Below, piece by piece: positions 9,244 to 17,779 of a DNA stretch of 64,000 nucleotides. The notes below the pieces were generated by a model. It was not told where the DNA came from. It ran no database searches and saw only the letters and a program-made list of their open reading frames with translations. Every line of letters starts with the position of its first letter. The first letter of the stretch is position 1. The translations under genes were made by a program, and so were the position numbers. Where the stretch lies: assembly GCF_044751345.1 (NCBI RefSeq), contig NZ_JBIWXY010000001.1:930001-994000 (forward strand), written 5' to 3'. This DNA comes from Methylobacillus methanolivorans (GTDB lineage Bacteria; Pseudomonadota; Gammaproteobacteria; Burkholderiales; Methylophilaceae).

Positions 9244-10422
9244 CTAAGCAAGGAATTTCTTGATTAAAGGTGTCAGTGTATCTACCAATTGTTGCGCTTC
9301 TGACTCGCTCATGATGAGCGGTGGCAACAAGCGAACCACTTTATCTGCTGTTACATTGATGAGCAAACCAGCTTCCAGCGCTTGCTTGACCAGGCCACTA
9401 CATGGCCTGTCTAGCTCCACCCCTATCATCAGGCCCGCATTGCGGATGACACTCACACCAGCCACGCCTTGCAGGCTGGTTGCCAATGCCTCACGGATGT
9501 AATTACCCAGCTGCTCGGCATGCGCTAGCAAGCCATCAGACTCGATAATCTCCAGCGTTGCCAGGGCTGCTGTGGAAGCGAGTGGATTGCCGCCAAAGGT
9601 AGAGCCATGCTTGCCATATGTAAACACTTCTGCCGCAGCACCTCGTGCCAAACACGCACCAACGGGCACACCAGAGCCCAAGCCCTTGGCAAGGGTCATC
9701 ACATCAGGCACAACATCGGTGTGCTGGAAGGCAAACCAGGTACCGGTACGCGCCACGCCGCTCTGTACTTCATCCAACATCAGCAACCAGCCATTGGCAT
9801 CGCAAATCTCGCGCAAGCCGCTGAGATACGCCGCGGCATCGCGCGGCACATTGATACCGCCCTCGCCCTGAATAGGCTCCAGTAGGATAGCCACAACATT
9901 CTTGTTGCGTTGAGCCACTTGACGAACTGCCTCAAGATCATCAAAAGGCACACGGATAAAACCACTCACCAAGGGCTCAAAACCGGCTTGTGCCTTGCGA
10001 TTGCCAGTAGCAGACAGCGTCGCCAGGGTACGACCATGAAAAGCACGCTCCATGACGATAATTTCAGGGTTTTCTACCCCTTTATTATGCCCATAAAGCC
10101 GCGCAAGCTTGATGGCAGCCTCGTTGGCCTCGCAACCGGAGTTACAGACAAACACATTATCCATGCCGGAAATTGCGCACAACTTATCTGCGAGCTTGCC
10201 CTGCTCTGCAATGCCATAAATATTCGAGACGTGGATCAATCGGCTAGCTTGCTCACTGATAGCAGCTACCAAGCGAGGATGGGCATGACCCAAACCATTC
10301 ACCGCCACCCCGGCCAGTGCATCAAGGTAACGCTTGCCTTCGGTATCCCACAACCATGCACCTTCACCTTTGGTGAAGGTCACAGGTTGGCGGGCGTAGG
10401 TATTCATCAAGTGTTCAGACAT
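9244..10422 (-). CDS. argD: Acetylornithine aminotransferase
   Basis: Class-III PLP-dependent transaminase that converts N-acetylglutamate semialdehyde to N-acetylornithine; family members often also serve in lysine synthesis. It has 392 residues. Signatures are FVCNSGCEANEAAIKLAR, AFHGRTLATLSATG, LLMLDEVQSGVARTG and the PLP lysine in TLAKGLGSGVPVGA. It is the first gene of the arginine run, 40 bp downstream of a strong terminator that isolates it from the small upstream unit. Confidence 0.95.
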   Translation of the reverse strand: MSEHLMNTYARQPVTFTKGEGAWLWDTEGKRYLDALAGVAVNGLGHAHPRLVAAISEQASRLIHVSNIYGIAEQGKLADKLCAISGMDNVFVCNSGCEANEAAIKLARLYGHNKGVENPEIIVMERAFHGRTLATLSATGNRKAQAGFEPLVSGFIRVPFDDLEAVRQVAQRNKNVVAILLEPIQGEGGINVPRDAAAYLSGLREICDANGWLLMLDEVQSGVARTGTWFAFQHTDVVPDVMTLAKGLGSGVPVGACLARGAAAEVFTYGKHGSTFGGNPLASTAALATLEIIESDGLLAHAEQLGNYIREALATSLQGVAGVSVIRNAGLMIGVELDRPCSGLVKQALEAGLLINVTADKVVRLLPPLIMSESEAQQLVDTLTPLIKKFLA

Positions 10423-10461
10423 TGCAGTATCTAGCCTCTAGGTTCGATCAAGTTTTAAAGC

Positions 10462-10495
10462 TCAAAAACAAAAACGGCGGCACCAGCCGCCGTTT
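10462..10495 (-). terminator. Strong rho-independent terminator upstream of argD
   Basis: On the minus strand, AACGGCGGC-TGGT-GCCGCCGTT forms a nine-pair stem with a tetraloop, followed by a T-rich tract. It ends a minus-strand transcript from about 10600, about 20 bp after the stop of the 28-residue ORF and before argD begins. Confidence 0.85.
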
Positions 10496-10514
10496 ACAGC
10501 ATGACGCGGCACTC

Positions 10515-10601
10515 TCAGCGGACGAGCGCGCGCTTTTTCAGCAGTCGAATGGCTGCCAACAGAGCAATACCAGTTGCTACCTTGCGCACTACAGTCTTCA
10601 T
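10515..10601 (-). CDS. Possible 28-residue small protein (or small RNA gene)
   Basis: A short frame reading MKTVVRKVATGIALLAAIRL and ending LKKRALVR. It has a hydrophobic centre and basic ends, like small amphipathic membrane peptides. GGTGAT lies 4 bp before the ATG. A strong terminator follows the stop by about 20 bp, so a separate transcript of roughly 150 bases is likely. I do not recognise the family. The alternative is a small RNA sharing the same terminator. This unit occupies the 442-bp gap between argD and the Rieske gene; no other gene was seen there. Confidence 0.4.
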   Translation of the reverse strand: MKTVVRKVATGIALLAAIRLLKKRALVR

Positions 10602-10672
10602 GAGATCACCGTCGAGAATCTTAAAATGGAAACCCGGCTTAAACTCACTGCAGTGCCGGATTTTGCTCAACC

Positions 10673-10701
10673 TTGAAGCGACTTAATACTTTTCGCTTCA
10701 A
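10673..10701. repeat. Perfect inverted repeat in the small-ORF/Rieske intergenic region
   Basis: TTGAAGCG and CGCTTCAA, 8-bp perfect arms with a 13-bp A/T-rich spacer. There is no T-tract on either strand. The position between two divergent genes suggests an operator for a dimeric regulator; this is inference. Confidence 0.4.
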
Positions 10702-10864
10702 GGGATTGAGAGTAGCGTAAATCCTGAGTTTAGGCAAGAATTGGTAATAGGATTTATGCAGCAAATACCCGCTACACTGCAGGATGGGTTTCAAATTCCT
10801 TGAGTTTAGGGCAAAATCTAATGTTCGCTTGAATTCAAGGCGTCAATTCACAACACTGCACTAT

Positions 10865-11989
10865 ATGGTATCGCTAGCCTCTGTGACCAAGCTGCCCGCC
10901 CAGGGCCACGATTCGCAATTCAGCACCCAGTTACCGGTCTCCTGGTACACGGATCCCGCCATTTATACGCTTGAACAACAACACCTGTTTGCCCATGCTC
11001 CGCATTATATCGGGCACGAGCTGATGGTGCCTGAGGTTGGCAATTATCACAGCCTTTCGTGGATGAATGACGCCAAGGCGCTGATCCGCAATGAAAGTGG
11101 CATTGAACTGATCAGCAATGTCTGCCGCCACCGACAAGCACTGATGCTCAAGGGTAGCGGCAAAACCAAGAACATCATCTGCCCGCTACACCGCTGGACT
11201 TATGACACCCACGGCACATTGCTGGGCGCGCCACACTTCAAGGAAAACCCCTGCTTGCACCTGAACACCTCCTCGCTGAAAAACTGGCAAGGGCTGTTGT
11301 TAGACAGCAAGCGTGACATTGCACAAGATTTAAAAGCACTTGGTTGCAAGCAGGATTTCGACTTTACCGGTTACATGCTGAACCGAGTCATGGTTGACGA
11401 GTATCATTTCAACTGGAAAACCTTTATCGAGGTTTATCTGGAAGACTACCATGTTGGCCCCTTCCACCCGGGCCTTGGCCACTTCGTCAATTGTGATGAC
11501 CTCAACTGGGAATTCGGTGACTGGTATAGCGTGCAGACCGTAGGCGTGCACAAGGCCCTGCAAAAATCCGGGTCACTCATCTACGACAACTGGCACAACG
11601 AAGTGCTGCGCTACAACCAACAACAAGCGCCCAAATATGGGGCAATCTGGATGGTGTATTACCCATTCCTCATGATCGAGTGGTACCCCAATACGCTGGT
11701 CGTCTCCCACATCATTCCACGCGGGCCGGATGCCTGTACCAATGTTGTCGAGTTTTACTACCCAGAAGACATCGCACTCTTTGAAGAAACCTTCATCGCT
11801 GCACAACAGGCTGCCTATACCGAAACTGCCGTGGAAGACATGGAAATCTGCCAACGCATGCACGATGGACGCCGCGCGCTGGCCTCTCAAGGCATTGATG
11901 AACGCGGCCCCTACCAGCATCCGATGGAAACTGGCATGCAGCATTTCCATGCGTGGTTACACAGGCAACTCGACCCTCACCTGAAATAA
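10865..11989 (+). CDS. Rieske non-heme iron oxygenase, alpha subunit family
   Basis: Large-subunit-type ring-hydroxylating (or N-demethylating) oxygenase. ATG 10865 gives 374 residues; an ATG at 10784 would add 27 unlikely residues. The Rieske [2Fe-2S] ligands are C87-x-H89 and C106-x2-H109 (VCRHR, CPLHRW). The mononuclear iron site is visible in EDYHVGPFHPG. Electrons normally come from a separate reductase, which is not nearby. The substrate cannot be read from the sequence; relatives act on aromatics, choline-type amines or sterol-like compounds. It stands alone, followed by an EamA transporter on the same strand. Confidence 0.88.
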   Translation: MVSLASVTKLPAQGHDSQFSTQLPVSWYTDPAIYTLEQQHLFAHAPHYIGHELMVPEVGNYHSLSWMNDAKALIRNESGIELISNVCRHRQALMLKGSGKTKNIICPLHRWTYDTHGTLLGAPHFKENPCLHLNTSSLKNWQGLLLDSKRDIAQDLKALGCKQDFDFTGYMLNRVMVDEYHFNWKTFIEVYLEDYHVGPFHPGLGHFVNCDDLNWEFGDWYSVQTVGVHKALQKSGSLIYDNWHNEVLRYNQQQAPKYGAIWMVYYPFLMIEWYPNTLVVSHIIPRGPDACTNVVEFYYPEDIALFEETFIAAQQAAYTETAVEDMEICQRMHDGRRALASQGIDERGPYQHPMETGMQHFHAWLHRQLDPHLK

Positions 11990-12025
11990 GCCTTTAGGCA
12001 AACGCTTGCCTGCTTAATCTCTGCA

Positions 12026-12040
12026 GCCTGCATGGCAGGC
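12026..12040 (+). repeat. Short hairpin upstream of the EamA gene
   Basis: GCCTGC-ATG-GCAGGC forms a six-pair hairpin a few bases before the GGAAGGA ribosome site of the next gene. It could affect translation of that gene; no T-tract follows. Confidence 0.3.
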
Positions 12041-12053
12041 CGGAAGGAAAATT

Positions 12054-12917
12054 TTGAATCTACCCAGACTTGGCAGCCTATGGATGCTAGTGGCTGCCTT
12101 TTTCTTTGCCATCATGGGCGTACTCGTCAAGTTGGGAGCAGAAAAATTCAGCAGTGCCGAGTTGGTATTCTACCGCTCCCTGTTTGGCCTATTGTTTATC
12201 TTTATTGTCACGCAATTGCGTGGCGGCTCACTCAAGACCAAGCTCATTAATACGCACATGAAGCGTGCGATTCTTGGCTTTGCATCGCTGATCTGCTTTT
12301 TCTTTGCCATCAGCGAACTGCCGCTTGCCACGGCTATCACACTGAATTACACCTCGCCCTTGTTTCTTGCCATGGCGATGCCGTTCATGCTGCATGAAAA
12401 GCCACGCAAGCTCCTGCTCTTAGCGGTTGTTATCGGTTTTATTGGTGTCACCTTATTGCTCAAGCCCAGCTTGCATGTGGATGAACTCATCGCTGGGGCA
12501 ATTGGTTTGTTATCGGGCGCAATGGCGGGTGTTGTCTATCTCCACGTCACACAACTTGGTCGTGCGGGAGAACCAGACTGGCGTACCGTGTTTTATTTCA
12601 CACTGGTATGCACCATTGGTAGCGGGCTCTGGATGCTGTTCTACCACTTCACACCGCCTGATTGGCAAGACCTGCTCGTGCTACTTGGCTTAGGTGCATC
12701 AGCCACCATCGCTCAACTTGCCTTGACCCGCGCCTATCGTACGGGCAGCCCGCTGGTTGTGGGTAGCCTGGCCTATACCACGGTAGTGCTTGCCAGCCTG
12801 TTTGGTATCTTGATCTGGGGAGAAACCCTATCAGCTGATCGCTGGCTTGCGGTTGGCCTCATCATCTTGAGTGGCATCATCAGCGTATGTGCCACGCCCA
12901 GGCAAAATAAAGGTTAA
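12054..12917 (+). CDS. EamA/DMT-family transporter
   Basis: Inner-membrane drug/metabolite transporter family protein of 287 residues with two EamA repeats and about ten hydrophobic helices. The first repeat starts LWMLVAAFFFAIMGVLVKLG and contains FYRSLFGLL; the second begins near LIAGAIGLLSGAMAGVVYL. The start is TTG at 12054, supported by GGAAGGA seven bases upstream; an internal ATG at 12084 would cut into the first helix. Substrates in this family vary (amino acids, nucleotides, purines and others) and cannot be predicted here. Confidence 0.88.
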   Translation: MNLPRLGSLWMLVAAFFFAIMGVLVKLGAEKFSSAELVFYRSLFGLLFIFIVTQLRGGSLKTKLINTHMKRAILGFASLICFFFAISELPLATAITLNYTSPLFLAMAMPFMLHEKPRKLLLLAVVIGFIGVTLLLKPSLHVDELIAGAIGLLSGAMAGVVYLHVTQLGRAGEPDWRTVFYFTLVCTIGSGLWMLFYHFTPPDWQDLLVLLGLGASATIAQLALTRAYRTGSPLVVGSLAYTTVVLASLFGILIWGETLSADRWLAVGLIILSGIISVCATPRQNKG

Positions 12918-12948
12918 ACTTCCAACGCAAGCATCCGTAGAAGAACTC

Positions 12949-13659
12949 ATGAGCCGATTATCTGCACAATGGTCGAATACACGCCACGCCGTGATGGTGG
13001 GCATGCTTGCATGCAGCCTGACTGGCTGCGTGGGCGGGCCAATTGCGCAACAAGTCGCTTCATCACTATTGATGCGGGCCGCAGACAAAGTCACCTCCGA
13101 TGCCTACGACAACTATTTACTGAACGACACTGGCCACTCGTCCTCTACCACCAGCGTCAACATGATTCCAGGGCATGGTAACACTTACGCCACCGCCTCC
13201 AGCGCAACACCACAGATGGATGAATATTGGGCAGCATTCCTGAATACTGGCTTTACCGAAATCAAGCCCTCCGCAGAACCTTTGCCTGCCCATGCTTCCA
13301 ACACCACAGAAATAAACAACCAGGCTATCAGCGCCAGCGCACTGGTCACAGTAGAGGTGTGGAATCTGCTGCTGGGTGAGGAAAAAACTACCGTACTAGA
13401 AAAAGCCAGATTACGCGGGAATGACATTTCGCAGCTTGAAGCGTTGGCGCAATGGCAGGTTGCCATCGGTGCTTTGGCTAGTTCGCCACAATCCACAGTC
13501 ACTATTCTGATACCGCCTGAATTTGGACGAATTAATAGCGGCCAGGAGCTATTGGTGGAAGTTTCAGAGCATAGCGACTTGCATATCGCGCGCTATCGGC
13601 TGGAACCACAACGCGCATTCAAACAAGCTTCGGGTAAAGGCATATTCACCCAGCCCTGA
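12949..13659 (+). CDS. Hypothetical lipoprotein
   Basis: About 236 residues from ATG 12949. The N-terminus has basic residues, a hydrophobic stretch and the lipobox SLTGC near residue 27, so it is probably an envelope lipoprotein. The mature part has a polar Thr/Ser/Asn-rich region, then an alpha-helical segment (LLLGEEKTTVLEKARLRG) and a beta-rich C-terminus. I do not recognise a family. It lies 31 bp after the EamA gene and converges with the response regulator, with only 4 bp between stop codons. A longer start upstream is less likely because the lipobox would then be too far in. Confidence 0.7.
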   Translation: MSRLSAQWSNTRHAVMVGMLACSLTGCVGGPIAQQVASSLLMRAADKVTSDAYDNYLLNDTGHSSSTTSVNMIPGHGNTYATASSATPQMDEYWAAFLNTGFTEIKPSAEPLPAHASNTTEINNQAISASALVTVEVWNLLLGEEKTTVLEKARLRGNDISQLEALAQWQVAIGALASSPQSTVTILIPPEFGRINSGQELLVEVSEHSDLHIARYRLEPQRAFKQASGKGIFTQP

Positions 13660-13663
13660 ACGG

Positions 13664-14302
13664 TCAGGGATCAATCAAGCCAGAACGCATAGCAATCAAG
13701 GCAATCTCCGCAGAATTGCTGGCATTCAACTTCTGCTTGATATTGTAGAGATGGGTACCCACGGTACGCGGTGACAAGGATAAGGTCTCAGCAATCTCAT
13801 TGGTGGTCTTGCCCTTGGCCAAGGCCATAAACACCTCAAACTCACGGTCAGATAGCACATCCACTGGGTTCTGCTGCCCGGAAATCTGCTGGATCGCCAT
13901 CTGCTGCGCCACATTGGCTTCAAGGTACATCTTGCCGCTTGCCACGGTATGGATCGCCTTGATCAATTCTTCAGCAGCGCTGCGCTTGGTCAAATAGCCC
14001 ATCGCGCCAGCATTCAGTACACGCTTGGGATGCACCGAATCCTCGTGGGCAGACAATACCAGGATACGCGCATGCTCGTCCTTGGCGCGAATGCGGTCTA
14101 TGGCCTCCAGGCCACCGATGCCTGGCATCGTAATGTCCATGACCACCACGTCAGGCTTATGCGCCTGATAAAGCTTGATACCCTGCTCGCCGCTCTCTGC
14201 TTCGGCGATCACCTGTATCGCTTGATCAGATTCCAGCAATAACTTGAAGCCCATGCGGACCACCGCATGATCATCCACCAGCATTACCTTGATTGCACTC
14301 AT
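13664..14302 (-). CDS. NarL/FixJ-family response regulator
   Basis: A 212-residue regulator. The receiver has the acidic pair in MLVDDHAVV, the phospho-acceptor aspartate in VVVMDITMPG and the lysine near YLTKRSAA. The C-terminal LuxR-type helix-turn-helix runs from LSDREFEVFMALAKGKTTNEIAETLSLSP onward. It overlaps the upstream kinase by 4 bp (ATGA), so the two are translationally coupled and form a pair. The target is unknown. Confidence 0.93.
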   Translation of the reverse strand: MSAIKVMLVDDHAVVRMGFKLLLESDQAIQVIAEAESGEQGIKLYQAHKPDVVVMDITMPGIGGLEAIDRIRAKDEHARILVLSAHEDSVHPKRVLNAGAMGYLTKRSAAEELIKAIHTVASGKMYLEANVAQQMAIQQISGQQNPVDVLSDREFEVFMALAKGKTTNEIAETLSLSPRTVGTHLYNIKQKLNASNSAEIALIAMRSGLIDP

Positions 14303-16017
14303 GAATTCATTTTCTCCGGAATCGTCACCGATATGGCAGAGCCCTGGCCCGGCAGAGAATCTATGCTGAACGTGCCATACAGCGCTTGGGTACGCTCACG
14401 CATACCCAACAGGCCGAAATGGCGACTCTGGTCCACATTGCACATATTCATGCCGATACCGTTATCCTTGATCAAAAGTGTGAGGGTACCATTTTCATGC
14501 TGCGAAAGGCTGATCTCAATTCTGTCAGCCTGGGCATGCCGCAAGGCGTTGGTCACCGACTCCTGAACAATGCGATAGAGATTAATATTCAGGCTTTCGC
14601 CCAGCGTATCGAGCTTGCCTTGCAAATCCAGGCTAAATGCCACTTGCGGGTTTTGCGCCTGCCAATCGGCAACAGCATCACGCAAGGCCGCGGATAACCC
14701 CAGGTTATCAAGCGACCCAGGCCGCAAATGCCGGATGATATTGTGCATGCCGTCATAGATATGATTGGCCGCAGACACAATGGTTTGCGCACTATTTTCG
14801 ATGCTCGGCATGTCAGTTCTGGCCTTGTTGGCAATCGCCACGGCAAAGGTCTTGATCGCCGTCACATATTGCCCCAGCTCATCATGCAACTCACGCGCGA
14901 GGCTGCGGCGTTCATCCTCAATATGGCGCTGAATCAAGTGCGTTAACTGGCGGTTTTCCTCCAGCTTGCGTGCCGTTTCCTCTGCCAGCTTGCGCTCGGT
15001 AATATCGCGCATGCTGCAAATCTCGCCAATGATCTCGCCTGTCTTAGGATCCATTAATGGCGCTGCCGACAAAGACACATCCAGCAACTTACCGTCACGT
15101 GCCACACGCTGTGTATCGTAATATTCCACTTGGCTATTCGCCACGATCACCGCCATATTGCGCGCCTGCTCACTCTCATGATCTGGCGGCATCAGCAGGT
15201 TGGCAGACTTGCCGATGATATCTTCAGGAGCATAGCCAAACATGCGCTGTGCAGCCGGGTTCCAGAACGAGATATTACCGTTGAGATCATGAATCATGAT
15301 CGCATCTGCGGTCTGTTGCACAATCAGGGCCAGCCTACGGTTCTCCTCGGTGCGATCACGCAAGGATTCCCCCATCAGGTTGAAATTTTGTGCAATACGG
15401 GAGAATTCAGGCACCTGGTATTGTGGCAGCTTCACCTCCAGATTGCCTTGCTCAACCTGGGAAATCGCCTTGAGAATATCATCCGCGGGCCGCAGCCAGC
15501 GCCCCAGCATCCAGTAAATCAAGGCATTCAACACCACAAAGAATCCACTCTCGATCCAGAGCAGGCTCTTGAACGAAACCCATGATTCACGAATCGCCCC
15601 GGCAGCATCCGATGCCACCACCAGCATGCCAAAGCGAATACGGCGCGACACGACTTCAGGCTCAGGCTCCACCATCCGCGCAAACCAGCGCGGCGGGTTC
15701 TCATCGGCACGGTAAGTTGATGGTGGCGATTGATACATCAGCGCCCCTTGGGCATCGTAAAGAAAAATCTCGCTGCTGCGTACATGCCCCAGCGATTGCA
15801 GGAAAGTATGCATCACATCATGGGTATAACCCCACTCAGGATTCTGCCGTGAATTAATAATCACGGTATCAAGCAACTGCACTGTTACCCGTGTTGCAGC
15901 TTCCACACTTTCCTCGGTAGAAATCCGCATCCCCTTGATCACCACATAGCCGACCGCCACCATCAACATCAGTAGCAAGGTCGTTATCAGCAAGTTGAAT
16001 CGAACTCGTAAACTCAT
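14299..16017 (-). CDS. PAS-containing NarX/UhpB-type sensor histidine kinase
   Basis: A 572-residue membrane sensor. TM1 lies at about residues 7-30, followed by a periplasmic region of about 120 residues and TM2 near LWIESGFFVVLNALIYWML. HAMP, then a PAS domain (DAIMIHDLNGNISFWNPAAQ) with its PAC tail, come next. The HisKA_3 phospho-histidine is in RRSLARELHDELGQY, and the HATPase shows TNALRHAQ and GLLGMRERT. It is coupled to the downstream NarL-type regulator. The signal is unknown. It lies about 1.8 kb from xoxF, and kinases of this class regulate methanol dehydrogenase genes in some methylotrophs, but nothing here proves a link. Confidence 0.93.
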   Translation of the reverse strand: MSLRVRFNLLITTLLLMLMVAVGYVVIKGMRISTEESVEAATRVTVQLLDTVIINSRQNPEWGYTHDVMHTFLQSLGHVRSSEIFLYDAQGALMYQSPPSTYRADENPPRWFARMVEPEPEVVSRRIRFGMLVVASDAAGAIRESWVSFKSLLWIESGFFVVLNALIYWMLGRWLRPADDILKAISQVEQGNLEVKLPQYQVPEFSRIAQNFNLMGESLRDRTEENRRLALIVQQTADAIMIHDLNGNISFWNPAAQRMFGYAPEDIIGKSANLLMPPDHESEQARNMAVIVANSQVEYYDTQRVARDGKLLDVSLSAAPLMDPKTGEIIGEICSMRDITERKLAEETARKLEENRQLTHLIQRHIEDERRSLARELHDELGQYVTAIKTFAVAIANKARTDMPSIENSAQTIVSAANHIYDGMHNIIRHLRPGSLDNLGLSAALRDAVADWQAQNPQVAFSLDLQGKLDTLGESLNINLYRIVQESVTNALRHAQADRIEISLSQHENGTLTLLIKDNGIGMNMCNVDQSRHFGLLGMRERTQALYGTFSIDSLPGQGSAISVTIPEKMNS

Positions 16018-16142
16018 AAATTATCCGATAGGCGTGCGACGCGTTGTCTTCGCCATAGTGATCAAAGTACATGAGTATAAAGCATGTCTATCGCTGTACC
16101 AGCGCATGGGTAACACACCTCCGTTGCTCAGGCTAATTCCCT

Positions 16143-16148
16143 TATAAT
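16143..16148 (+). promoter_or_regulatory. Perfect -10 box at leaderless distance from the next ATG
   Basis: TATAAT ends 6 bp before the ATG at 16155. The bases before that ATG (CACCCC) have no ribosome site. Transcription from this box would start at or next to the A of the ATG. No good -35 is seen at 17 bp (TCCGTT). Confidence 0.4.
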
Positions 16149-16154
16149 CACCCC

Positions 16155-16310
16155 ATGCCAAACAAATACAAAGAAATTTTCAATCTCAGCGTTGCCACTA
16201 TCCTAGGGACAGCCATCGGCCTGAGTTTTGACAACCTGGCACTGGGTGCCGTGGTAGGGATCACGCTTGGAATTGTATTTTCCCTGTTCAACAAGCCTGA
16301 CAGGGATTAA
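16155..16310 (+). CDS. Small membrane protein, 51 residues, unknown
   Basis: Begins MPNKYKEIFNLS and has one or two hydrophobic stretches rich in glycine and alanine (ATILGTAIGLSF, GAVVGITLGIVFSLF) with a basic/acidic tail NKPDRD. The small-residue spacing resembles glycine-zipper membrane peptides. No family is recognised. There is no Shine-Dalgarno sequence, and a perfect -10 box ends only 6 bp upstream, so translation may be leaderless. It is followed 5 bp later by the DUF2238 gene and is probably co-transcribed with it. Confidence 0.6.
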   Translation: MPNKYKEIFNLSVATILGTAIGLSFDNLALGAVVGITLGIVFSLFNKPDRD

Positions 16311-16315
16311 GCCAT

Positions 16316-16927
16316 ATGATGCAGCTACGTTGCTTGCAGCTGGGTAGCCTGGCCTTGATCGCGGCACTGATCGCATCAGGGGTTCATCCCTTTGACCGCT
16401 TGACCTGGCTCATGGAAGTTCTGCCTGTGATGATAGTGCTGCCGCTATTATGGGCAAGCTACCGTCGTTACCCGCTCACCGCCCTGCTCTATAGCCTGAT
16501 CTTCCTGCATGCACTGGTGCTGATCGTGGGAGGTGCCTATAGCTACGCACGCGTTCCATTGGGGTTTGAAATAGCCCAATGGCTGGGCCTGGATCGCAAC
16601 CCCTATGACAAGATCGGGCACTTCATGCAAGGCTTTGTGCCCGCCATTGCTGTACGAGAAATCCTGCTGCGTGGCGCTTATGTGCGTGGCAGCAACATGC
16701 TGGCATTCCTGGTGATCTGTGTCGTACTCGCCATCAGTGCCAGCTATGAGCTTATCGAATGGGCTGCGGCATTGTGGATGGGGCAAGACGCGGATGAGTT
16801 TCTCGGCACGCAAGGATATGAATGGGATACGCAATCCGATATGTGGTTTGCATTACTGGGAGGCACTTCTGCATTGCTATTGTTATCCCGCTGGCATGAT
16901 CGCGCCTTGGCACAACTCAACAAATAA
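16316..16927 (+). CDS. DUF2238 (YjdF-like) integral membrane protein
   Basis: A 203-residue membrane protein with about six hydrophobic helices. Signatures of the DUF2238/YjdF family are YSYARVPLG, the acidic/histidine stretch RNPYDKIGHFMQGFVPA, SASYELIEWAAAL and GTQGYEWDTQSDMWFALLG. The conserved Asp, His and Glu residues in the membrane suggest metal or lipid chemistry, but no function is established. It starts at ATG 16316, 5 bp after the small membrane protein gene. Confidence 0.8.
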   Translation: MMQLRCLQLGSLALIAALIASGVHPFDRLTWLMEVLPVMIVLPLLWASYRRYPLTALLYSLIFLHALVLIVGGAYSYARVPLGFEIAQWLGLDRNPYDKIGHFMQGFVPAIAVREILLRGAYVRGSNMLAFLVICVVLAISASYELIEWAAALWMGQDADEFLGTQGYEWDTQSDMWFALLGGTSALLLLSRWHDRALAQLNK

Positions 16928-17034
16928 ACATGGTTGCAATGAGAGCATAAGCCATGGAACATGGCCGGCACAGTAAGTTGAAATAGCCTGCCAACCAAGC
17001 GTTGATGCAGGCTCTATCATGGAAGGAAAACGGC

Positions 17035-17718
17035 ATGTCTCTTACCGATCAGCAGAAAATTGACCTCTTTGACCGTATCTGGCAAGAGTATGTCAGCACT
17101 CATGGCCTAGGTGGCATGGCAAAAAGCGACTTTGACGCCTTGCTGCTTTGGGAATATGCACAAGCATTGCAGACCGCTGACACCTTTCGCCTCAGTGCAA
17201 TCTTCCGCATCCGTGAGTCACGTGCAAAAAGCCTGCTGGAAAGTGCGGCGATCAAGTTTGGACAGCTGACAGAAGCCGAGGCCTGGACTCAACTACTCGC
17301 AGCATTGGCCCAGGTAGACTACCATGTGGAAAGCGTAGAAAAAGGCCAGATGCGCTTTCACCTGAAAACACCTCTGCTATTCCGTCACCTGCAAAACCAG
17401 GCCCGACTGGTAGACGACAGCCTGAGTTTTAATGCCGCCTCCGAATATGTCGTGGGCAATTTGTCCACGCTATACCGCATCCTGGATCGCTGCTGGGAAG
17501 AAGGAATGTTTGGTCAAGAATGGCAGGGAAAACGGCTGGAGCAAGCACGTCAAAACATCCGCGCCATTATCGGCAATATTGGCCAACAGATTGCAGAAAA
17601 TCACCTGGAAGCACTGAAGTCACGCAAGAAATCAAAGCTACCAGCCATCCTGGAATATGGCAGCAAGCTTAGCGGTATTGGCAGCTTCATCAAGGGGTTG
17701 CTGGATTCAGCATCTTGA
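17035..17718 (+). CDS. Conserved-looking cytoplasmic protein of unknown function
   Basis: ATG 17035 is chosen because GGAAGGA lies 7 bp upstream; it gives 227 residues beginning MSLTDQQKIDLFDRIWQEY. The protein is soluble and mostly helical, rich in Leu, Gln and Ala, with no signal peptide. The C-terminal part has a basic segment (ALKSRKKSKLPAIL) and ends in a hydrophobic/glycine helix (GSKLSGIGSFIKGLLDS). I recognise no domain. It stands between the DUF2238 gene and the convergent xoxF gene. Confidence 0.6.
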   Translation: MSLTDQQKIDLFDRIWQEYVSTHGLGGMAKSDFDALLLWEYAQALQTADTFRLSAIFRIRESRAKSLLESAAIKFGQLTEAEAWTQLLAALAQVDYHVESVEKGQMRFHLKTPLLFRHLQNQARLVDDSLSFNAASEYVVGNLSTLYRILDRCWEEGMFGQEWQGKRLEQARQNIRAIIGNIGQQIAENHLEALKSRKKSKLPAILEYGSKLSGIGSFIKGLLDSAS

Positions 17719-17779
17719 CGGCCTTTGATGACCTACAGATGGGTTGCAATCAGCACCTGCAATACCACCGCTCGCCTAT

